NCBI GenBank assembly: GCA_025927435.1
Contig: JAICLM010000015.1
Coordinates: 1-18,326 of the forward strand
Reading direction: 5' to 3'
DNA length: 18,326 nucleotides
Source: Thermoleophilia bacterium
GTDB lineage: Bacteria > Actinomycetota > Thermoleophilia > Gaiellales > Gaiellaceae
Part shown: piece by piece, positions 13,147 to 18,326 of the stretch
Position numbering within the stretch: the stretch's first letter is position 1
Layout of the letters: every line of letters starts with the position of its first letter
The notes under the pieces: generated by a model
Databases searched by the model: none
Told to the model about the DNA's origin: nothing
What the model saw: only the letters and a program-made list of their open reading frames with translations
Program-made: the position numbers and the translations under genes

Positions 13147-14459
13147 GCGCGGACGCCGGCGATCGGGATCCGCTCCTGCGCGAGCGAGTCTCGGTACCGC
13201 ACGGTGACAGTCTCGTCCTCGAGTGTCTGTTCGTCGACGGTGAAGGCCCACGGCGTCCCTATTTCGTCCTGACGACGGTAACGCCTGCCGATCTGGCCGC
13301 TGTCGTCGTGCTCGACGATCTGGTACCGCCGCAGCTCCTCGTACAGCGCGCGTGCCCGGGCCGCCATGTCCTCGTCGCGCGGGATGAGCGGAAGGATCGC
13401 GGCTTTTACGGGCGCGACCTTGGGGTGCAGGCGGAGGACAACACGCTGCCGGTCGCCGACGACCTCCTCGTGGTAGGCGTCGCAGAGGAGCGCGACGAAG
13501 ATCCGCTCGATGCTCACGGCCGGCTCGATCACGTGCGGCGTGTAGCGGTTGCCGTCCGGGTCGATCCATTCGAGCTTCGTGCCCGAGTGTTGTGCGTGCT
13601 GCGTGAGGTCGAACTCGCCGCGGTTCGCGACTCCCTCGAGCTCCTGCCAGCCGATGGGGTAGAGGTACTCGATGTCGCTCGTGGCGCTCGAATAGTGCGA
13701 GCGCTCGGCCTCGTCGTGCTCCCGCAGGCGAAGGTTGCCCTCCCTCAGGCCGAGCCCGCGGTGCCAGGAGAGCCGCTGGTCGAGCCAGTACTCGAACCAC
13801 GTCGTCGCGTCGGCGGGCGGGACGAAGAACTCCATCTCCATCTGCTCGAACTCGCGGACGCGAAAGAGGAAGTTGCCCGGCGTGATCTCGTTCCGGAAGG
13901 ACTTGCCGACCTGGGCGATGCCGAAGGGCGGCTTGCGGCGCGCGAGCTGCGCGACGTTCTTGAAGTTGATGAAGATGCCCTGCGCCGTCTCCGGGCGGAG
14001 GTACGCGGCGGAGCTCTCGTCCTGGAGCGCGCCGACGTGCGTCTCGAACATGAGGTTGAACTGGCGTGGCTCCGTGAGATCGCAGTCGGGCGTCTCGCCG
14101 GGCCGCTTGCTCGGCTTGCGGCCGCAGCTCGCATCTTCGAGCTTGTCCGCGCGGAAGCGGAGCTTGCACGTGCGGCAGTCGACGAGCGGATCGGTGAACC
14201 CGGCGACGTGGCCGGACGCCTCCCAGACGCTCGGGTTGAGGATGATCGCGGAGTCGAGGGCGACGATGTCGTCGCGCTCCTGCACCATCGCGCGGAACCA
14301 GAGCGAGCGGATGTTGTTCTTCGTGAGAACGCCGTAGTGGCCGTAGTCGTACGTCGAGCCGAGTCCGCCGTAGATCTCGGAGGAGGGGAAGACGAAGCCG
14401 CGACGGCGGCAGAGGGAGACGATCGTGTCCATCGTCACCGGTTGCGCCGTCTCCGCCAT
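13095..14459 (-). CDS. glyS: Glycyl-tRNA synthetase (single-chain, dimeric type)
   Basis: A class II synthetase that charges tRNA-Gly. The 454-residue product has the bacterial/eukaryotic alpha2-type start (CRRRGFVFPSSEIYGGL, then STYDYGHYGVLTKNNI), the RPETAQGIF block at 155-163, and motif 2 FRNEITPGNFLFRVREFEQ, whose FRNE begins at 188. The C-terminal anticodon-binding domain (KVAPVKAAILPL, then ARALYEELRR) is in place. An insertion at about 93-127 holds C95-x2-C98, C112 and C126, which could bind zinc, as in some GlyRS. ATG 14459 is preceded by TAACCT at the leaderless distance. It is transcribed toward recO, and its 3' end overlaps the lipoprotein start. Confidence 0.97.
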   Translation of the reverse strand: MAETAQPVTMDTIVSLCRRRGFVFPSSEIYGGLGSTYDYGHYGVLTKNNIRSLWFRAMVQERDDIVALDSAIILNPSVWEASGHVAGFTDPLVDCRTCKLRFRADKLEDASCGRKPSKRPGETPDCDLTEPRQFNLMFETHVGALQDESSAAYLRPETAQGIFINFKNVAQLARRKPPFGIAQVGKSFRNEITPGNFLFRVREFEQMEMEFFVPPADATTWFEYWLDQRLSWHRGLGLREGNLRLREHDEAERSHYSSATSDIEYLYPIGWQELEGVANRGEFDLTQHAQHSGTKLEWIDPDGNRYTPHVIEPAVSIERIFVALLCDAYHEEVVGDRQRVVLRLHPKVAPVKAAILPLIPRDEDMAARARALYEELRRYQIVEHDDSGQIGRRYRRQDEIGTPWAFTVDEQTLEDETVTVRYRDSLAQERIPIAGVRAWLDDALQQDWSSPPSD

Positions 14460-14465
14460 GGGCGG

Positions 14466-14471
14466 AGGTTA
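14466..14471 (-). promoter_or_regulatory. Predicted -10 of glyS (leaderless)
   Basis: On the minus strand this reads TAACCT and ends six bases before the ATG at 14459. No room remains for a T-box or other leader RNA if this promoter is used. Confidence 0.6.
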
Positions 14472-14507
14472 CCCGGGCGATTCGCGCCGACTTGGCACAA
14501 ACTCTTC

Positions 14508-14532
14508 ACGCCGGTGCTGCAGGCACCGGCGT
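14508..14532. repeat. Perfect palindrome in the glyS/PDRP divergent gap
   Basis: ACGCCGGTGC (14508-14517) and GCACCGGCGT (14523-14532) are exact reverse complements around TGCAG. It sits about 49 bases before the glyS start and 117 bases before the PDRP start, so it could be an operator or a hairpin. No T-run follows on either strand. Confidence 0.7.
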
Positions 14533-14546
14533 AATCTGGAGTCCCC

Positions 14547-14565
14547 GGGTGGGTGGGGGTTTGGG
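14547..14565 (+). other. G-quadruplex motif
   Basis: Four G-runs lie in 19 bases: GGG, GGG, GGGGG and GGG, separated by loops of one, one and three bases (14547-14565). A fifth GGG follows at 14568-14570. Short loops like these favour a stable parallel quadruplex in the plus strand, between the glyS and PDRP promoters. Chance occurrence in GC-rich DNA is possible. Confidence 0.6.
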
Positions 14566-14634
14566 ACGGGCAAGGCAGCACCGCATGAGGCTGAGCTGGA
14601 GCAGGCAGCGCCGGACCGAGAGCACGCCCACGGT

Positions 14635-14640
14635 TACGCT
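14635..14640 (+). promoter_or_regulatory. Predicted -10 of the PDRP gene (leaderless)
   Basis: TACGCT ends eight bases before ATG 14649. No Shine-Dalgarno sequence lies between. Confidence 0.55.
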
Positions 14641-14648
14641 GCCCGCCG

Positions 14649-15488
14649 ATGCCGAACCCGCCGGTCGAGCTCCACGTCGTCTCCGACGCCACCGGCGAGA
14701 CCGCGGCGCGCCTCGTCCAGGCGCTCGAGGCGCAGTTCCCGGAGCAGGAGTTCGTCGAGATCCGCCACCCCCGCGTCGAGTCGCAGGACGACCTCCAGCT
14801 CGCGGTCAACCGCATGCGCGGCCGGCCGGCGGTGGTCGTGTACACGCTCGTCCAGCCGCAGCTGCGCGAGGCGATGCGCACGCTCTGCCGCCGGGCGCGC
14901 CTCCACTATTGCGACCTGCTCGGCCAGCCAATCGACGCCGTCGCCCGCGTCTCGGGCCAGGCGGCGACCATGACGCCGGGCTCGCGCCCGCCGCTCAACT
15001 CCGCGTATTTCAAGCGGATGGAGGCGATCGAGTTCGCCGTCCGGTACGACGACGGGGTCGCGCACGGCCTCCACGACGCGGACGTCGTCCTGGTCGGCGT
15101 CTCCCGCACCTCGAAGACCCCGCTCTCGATCTATCTTGGCTACCTCGGCCACAAGGCCGCGAATGTCCCGGTGGTGAAAGGGATCGCGCCGCCGCCCGAG
15201 CTGTTCGAGATCGACCGGGCGAAGGTCGTCGGCCTGACGATCGACCCGGACCGCCTCGCCGAGATCCGTCGTGCGCGCGTGCGCGCCATGGGGGCGCCCG
15301 GCCGCAACCGGCAGTACGCGGAGCTCGCGGAGATCTACGAGGAGCTCGAGGAGGCGAAGAAGCTCCACCGCCGCCTCCGCTGCCCCGTGATCGACATCTC
15401 CGAGCTCTCGATCGAGGAGACGGCGCACCGGATCCTCCGCGTCGTCGAGGAGCGCGCCGCCGAGGGAAAGGCGCAGGCCGCGAGTTGA
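14649..15488 (+). CDS. Pyruvate, phosphate dikinase regulatory protein (PDRP, DUF299)
   Basis: This bifunctional enzyme switches PPDK off by ADP-dependent phosphorylation of a threonine beside the catalytic histidine, and switches it on by Pi-dependent removal of that phosphate. The 279-residue product has the family hallmarks: VSDATGETA near the N-terminus (residues 11-19), the P-loop G150-V-S-R-T-S-K-T-P-L-S160, and a C-terminal CPVIDISELSIEETA block. The related PSRP acts on PEP synthase instead; because a true PPDK gene lies just downstream, PPDK is the likely target. It heads a three-gene cluster (this gene, a 51-residue membrane protein, ppdK), with TTGA overlap to the second gene. Confidence 0.94.
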   Translation: MPNPPVELHVVSDATGETAARLVQALEAQFPEQEFVEIRHPRVESQDDLQLAVNRMRGRPAVVVYTLVQPQLREAMRTLCRRARLHYCDLLGQPIDAVARVSGQAATMTPGSRPPLNSAYFKRMEAIEFAVRYDDGVAHGLHDADVVLVGVSRTSKTPLSIYLGYLGHKAANVPVVKGIAPPPELFEIDRAKVVGLTIDPDRLAEIRRARVRAMGAPGRNRQYAELAEIYEELEEAKKLHRRLRCPVIDISELSIEETAHRILRVVEERAAEGKAQAAS

Positions 15489-15640
15489 CCGCCAAGCCGC
15501 GCATCCCGCTCTGGCGCTGGGGGCTCTGGTGGTTCGCCCTGCTGATCGGGGACTTCATCTTCTACGTCCTGCTGACCCCGATCTGGATCGGGCTCCGCAC
15601 GCTCGCCTGGGTGGCGGAGTTCCGTGCGAGACGTCGCTGA
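15485..15640 (+). CDS. Small membrane protein (51 aa) between PDRP and PPDK genes
   Basis: An unrecognised 51-residue protein. TTG 15485 overlaps the PDRP stop (TTGA), suggesting translational coupling; a weak purine-rich stretch lies further upstream. Residues about 10-44 are hydrophobic and tryptophan-rich (WRWGLWWFALLIGDFIF, then YVLLTPIWIGL). They are flanked by a basic N-terminus (TAKPR) and a very basic C-terminus (EFRARRR). This fits one long or two short membrane helices, perhaps a hairpin with both ends in the cytoplasm. It lies between a regulator and its target enzyme, so a link to PPDK control or membrane placement is conceivable but not shown. The open frame and composition favour a real gene. 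Confidence 0.68.
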   Translation: MTAKPRIPLWRWGLWWFALLIGDFIFYVLLTPIWIGLRTLAWVAEFRARRR

Positions 15641-15680
15641 CCGGGGCAAGCTGCCTGCGTATGAGAACATCTGCGGCCCC

Positions 15681-18218
15681 ATGACCCGCTACGCCTACGA
15701 CTTCGACGAGCCCTCCGAGGGCGGGCGCGACCTCCTCGGCGGCAAGGGGGTCGGGCTTGCGGAGATGACGCAGCTCGGGATCCCCGTCCCCGCCGGGTTC
15801 ACGATCACCACCGACGCGTGCCGCGCCTTCATGGCTTCGGGCGGCAACGTCGAGGGCCTCGACGACGAGATCGCCGAGCACATCGCGCGCCTCGAGAAGC
15901 AGACGGGAAAGCGGTTCGGCGACCCAAAGGATCCGCTGCTCGTCTCCGTCCGCTCCGGCGCGGCGATCTCGATGCCCGGGATGATGGACACGGTCCTCAA
16001 CGTCGGGCTCAACGACGAGTCCGTCGACGGCCTCGCGCGCTCGACCGGAAACGAGGAGTTCGCGCGCGACTGCTACCGCCGGCTGATCCAGATGTTCGGC
16101 GAGACCGTCGACGACATCCCGCACGAGAGCTTCAGCATCGACGACTCCCTCGAGCGGGCGCGGGAGGTCTACGAGCGCGAGACCGGCCAGGGCTTTCCGC
16201 AGGACGCGCGCGCGCAGCTGCGCCGTGCGATCAACGCCGTCTTCGAGTCCTGGAACTCGTCGCGCGCCCAGGTCTACCGCAACATGTACGGGATCCCCGA
16301 CGACCTCGGCACGGCGGTCAACGTCGTCCAGATGGTCTTCGGCAACAAGGGTGAGGACTCGGCAACGGGCGTCTGCTTCACCCGCGACCCCTCGACCGGC
16401 GAGCAGGGAGTCTACGGCGAGTACCTCATCAATGCGCAGGGCGAGGACGTCGTGGCCGGGGTCCGCACCCCGCAGCCGCTCGCCGAGCTGAGGGAGCACA
16501 TGCCGGAGGCGTACGACCAGCTGCTCGAGACGATGAGCTCGCTCGAGCGGCACTACCGCGACATGCAGGACATCGAGTTCACCGTCGAGCAGGGGCACCT
16601 CTACCTGCTGCAGACGCGCACCGCGAAGCGGACGGCGGCGGCCGCGATCAAGTGCGCAGTCGACATGACGTCCGAAGGGCTGATCGAGCGCGAGGAGGCC
16701 GTGGCGCGGATCGACCCCGCCCAGCTCGACCAGCTGCTGCATCCGCGTCTCGACCCGGACGCCGAGTTCGAGGTCGCCGCACAGGGTCTCAACGCCTCGC
16801 CGGGAGCCGCGAGCGGGAAGATCGTCCTCGACGCGGACACCGCCGAGGAGCGCGGCCGCGCCGGCGAGTCGGTGATCCTCGTGCGCTGGGAGACGACACC
16901 CGACGACATCCACGGCCTGATCCAGGCCAAGGGTGTCCTAACCGCGCACGGCGGGATGACCTCCCACGCGGCCGTCGTCGCCCGCGGGATGGGCAAGCCG
17001 TGCGTCGCGGGCTGCGAGGGGCTCGACATCGACACCGGCGCGAAGACCCTCCGCATCGGCGGCCACCAGCTGAGCGAGGGCGACGTGATCACGATCGACG
17101 GCGGCACGGGCCGCGTGATCGTCGGCGAGGTGCCGCTCGTGCCGCCCGCGATCAACGAGGACTTCGAGACGATTTTGGAGTGGGCCGACGACGCGCGCCG
17201 GCTGAAAGTGCGCGCGAACGCAGACAACGCCGACGACGCGGCGAAGGCCCGTGAGTTCGGCGCGCAGGGCATCGGGCTCTGCCGGACCGAGCACATGTTC
17301 TTCGGCGAGGAGCGACTGCCGGTCGTGCAGGAGATGATCCTCGCGGGCGACGAGGCCGGGCGCCGCGACGCGCTCGACCGTCTCCTCCCGTTCCAGCAGT
17401 CCGACTTCGAGGCGATCTTCGAGGCGATGGCCGGGCTGCCCGTCACGATCCGGCTCCTCGACCCGCCGCTCCACGAGTTCCTGCCGCCGCTCGAGGAGGC
17501 GCAGGACGCGCGCATGCGGCAGCGGATCCGCGCCCTCACCGAGTCCAACCCGATGCTCGGCACTCGCGGCTGCCGGCTCGGCATCCAGTGGCCGGAGATC
17601 TACGAGATGCAGGTGCGGGCGATCGCGCGCGCGGCGAAGGCGGTGCAGGAGCGCGCCGGCGAGGCGCCGCTCGTCGAGATCATGCATCCGCTCGTCGGCT
17701 TCCGCGAGGAGCTGCGCCGGTTGCGCGAGCTCACCGAGCGTGTGATGGAGGAGGAGGCGCCGGAGCTCGAGTACCTCTGCGGGACGATGATCGAGCTGCC
17801 GCGCGCTGCGTTGCGCGCCGACGAGATCGCGGAGGTCGCCGACTTCTTCTCCTTCGGCACGAACGACCTGACGCAGACGACGCTCGGCATGTCCCGCGAC
17901 GACGCCGAGGGGAAGTTCCTCACCTTCTACCTCGAGGACGGCGTGCTCGAGCGGAACCCGTTCGAGGCACTGGACCAGGACGGCGTCGGCGACCTGATGC
18001 GGATCGGCGTCGAGCGGGGGAGGGAGACGAAGCCGGACATCAAGCTCGGCATCTGCGGCGAGCACGGCGGCGAGCCGTCCTCGGTCGACTTCTGCCACCG
18101 GATCGGGCTCGACTACGTGAGCTGCTCCCCCTACCGCGTGCCGCTCGCGCGGCTGGCGGCGGCGCAGGCGGCGCTCACCGAGGCTCACCGCGGGGAGTAC
18201 GTCCAGGCCGGAGGCTAG
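15681..18218 (+). CDS. ppdK: Pyruvate, phosphate dikinase
   Basis: The enzyme reversibly converts pyruvate, ATP and Pi to PEP, AMP and PPi, serving glycolysis or gluconeogenesis. The 845-residue product has three domains. The N-terminal ATP-grasp opens YAYDFDEPSEGGRDLLGGKG and includes SVRSGAAISMPGMMDT. The central swivel carries GGMTSHAAVVARGMG, with catalytic H429 and regulatory T427. The C-terminal PEP/pyruvate barrel has GLCRTEHMF, GTNDLTQTTLGMSRDD and the catalytic Cys in GICGEHGG. It is slightly shorter than the common 870-890. ATG 15681 gives the family N-terminus; an in-frame ATG at 15624 would add 19 unlike residues within the previous gene. TATGAG at 15660-15665 is a weak -10, so it may have its own promoter as well as reading from PDRP. 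T427 is the expected target of PDRP. Confidence 0.98.
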   Translation: MTRYAYDFDEPSEGGRDLLGGKGVGLAEMTQLGIPVPAGFTITTDACRAFMASGGNVEGLDDEIAEHIARLEKQTGKRFGDPKDPLLVSVRSGAAISMPGMMDTVLNVGLNDESVDGLARSTGNEEFARDCYRRLIQMFGETVDDIPHESFSIDDSLERAREVYERETGQGFPQDARAQLRRAINAVFESWNSSRAQVYRNMYGIPDDLGTAVNVVQMVFGNKGEDSATGVCFTRDPSTGEQGVYGEYLINAQGEDVVAGVRTPQPLAELREHMPEAYDQLLETMSSLERHYRDMQDIEFTVEQGHLYLLQTRTAKRTAAAAIKCAVDMTSEGLIEREEAVARIDPAQLDQLLHPRLDPDAEFEVAAQGLNASPGAASGKIVLDADTAEERGRAGESVILVRWETTPDDIHGLIQAKGVLTAHGGMTSHAAVVARGMGKPCVAGCEGLDIDTGAKTLRIGGHQLSEGDVITIDGGTGRVIVGEVPLVPPAINEDFETILEWADDARRLKVRANADNADDAAKAREFGAQGIGLCRTEHMFFGEERLPVVQEMILAGDEAGRRDALDRLLPFQQSDFEAIFEAMAGLPVTIRLLDPPLHEFLPPLEEAQDARMRQRIRALTESNPMLGTRGCRLGIQWPEIYEMQVRAIARAAKAVQERAGEAPLVEIMHPLVGFREELRRLRELTERVMEEEAPELEYLCGTMIELPRAALRADEIAEVADFFSFGTNDLTQTTLGMSRDDAEGKFLTFYLEDGVLERNPFEALDQDGVGDLMRIGVERGRETKPDIKLGICGEHGGEPSSVDFCHRIGLDYVSCSPYRVPLARLAAAQAALTEAHRGEYVQAGG
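18210..18214 (+). promoter_or_regulatory. Ribosome binding site of the gene at the right edge
   Basis: GGAGG ends six bases before ATG 18221, inside the ppdK 3' end. It is the best Shine-Dalgarno match in the window and supports the start of the next gene. Confidence 0.65.
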
Positions 18219-18220
18219 CG

Positions 18221-18326
18221 ATGGCCAAGTACGAGCTACTCGTCGACGGTCAGAGGCAGTCCAAGGCTTCTTCGGCCGACGAGGTCCGCACGTGGCTGCG
18301 CGGCTACCAGGCGGAGCACGCGGAGG
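18221..18326 (+). CDS. Unknown protein, 5' end only
   Basis: An open frame starts at ATG 18221, two bases after the ppdK stop, and runs off the window. The visible 35 residues begin MAKYELLVDGQ, continue with a polar stretch (RQSKASSADEV) and then RTWLRGYQAEHAE, which looks helical. GGAGG at the right distance and the close spacing suggest it belongs to the ppdK transcript. I do not recognise the family. Confidence 0.65.
   Translation, partial: MAKYELLVDGQRQSKASSADEVRTWLRGYQAEHAE

Noticed and set aside
12586..13272. 228-codon plus-strand open frame opposite the lipoprotein
   Set aside because: The minus strand has a signal peptide, lipobox and DUF4232-like cysteine pattern; the plus frame shows nothing recognisable.
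13125..14534. 469-codon plus-strand open frame opposite glyS
   Set aside because: glyS on the minus strand carries all class II synthetase motifs; the plus frame is Val/Arg/Leu-rich shadow sequence.
14560..14640. Possible SRP RNA or other known noncoding RNA
   Set aside because: GGCAAGGCAGCACC loosely recalls SRP domain IV, but the flanking stem does not pair and the GGAA-type loop context is wrong.
15624..15680. In-frame ATG 19 codons before the chosen ppdK start
   Set aside because: It lies inside the 51-aa gene, and the added residues do not resemble a PPDK N-terminus.

Overview
The window looks like chromosomal DNA of a high-GC actinomycete (Actinomycetota). The deep-branching class Thermoleophilia (Gaiellales/Solirubrobacterales) is my best guess. 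GC is roughly 70% by eye, GTG and TTG starts are common, and the tlyA-nadK-recN ... pyrG ... NUDIX-ald order matches what I know of actinobacterial chromosomes. The class-level assignment is inference. I found no phage, insertion sequence, CRISPR, tRNA or rRNA; nearly all of the window is housekeeping genes.

Layout. 1-200 is the 3' end of a polyprenyl diphosphate synthase. It is coupled by GTGA overlaps to a nucleotidyltransferase (197-910) and then tlyA (907-1674), with nadK (1634-2443) overlapping tlyA. A 185-bp gap (2444-2628) packed with palindromes leads to recN (2629-4242), which overlaps a small SRPBCC-fold gene (4223-4642). Then come pyrG (4677-6317), an M20 peptidase (6342-7448) coupled to a NUDIX hydrolase (7445-7957), a 190-bp gap, and alanine dehydrogenase (8148-9272). 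A 44-residue membrane protein (9284-9418, minus) is divergent from deoB (9438-10604). mutM (10645-11538) runs into a convergent glutaredoxin (11478-11732, minus). recO (11799-12548) converges on a DUF4232-like lipoprotein (12559-13146, minus), whose start lies inside glyS (13095-14459, minus). A 189-bp divergent gap (14460-14648) holds a perfect palindrome and a G-quadruplex motif. The window ends with the PPDK regulatory protein (14649-15488), a 51-residue membrane protein (15485-15640), ppdK (15681-18218) and the start of an unknown gene (18221 onward).

How the genes work together. Three genes serve DNA repair (recN, recO, mutM). Four serve nucleotide and cofactor metabolism (nadK, pyrG, deoB, NUDIX). 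tlyA and glyS act in translation. Alanine dehydrogenase and PPDK with its regulatory kinase/phosphorylase act at the pyruvate/PEP node. The strongest functional unit is the PDRP - small membrane protein - PPDK cluster.

The most striking sequence-wide pattern is promoter-like. Ten of the twelve genes that are not translationally coupled have a TANNNT hexamer ending 6 to 9 bases before the start codon, which predicts leaderless or nearly leaderless mRNAs. At 9426-9432 one symmetric TAGAATA could serve both strands, driving deoB one way and the 44-residue protein the other. I see no clearly new defence or mobile system here; the best leads for something undescribed are the two tiny membrane proteins, the palindrome cluster before recN and the symmetric divergent promoter.
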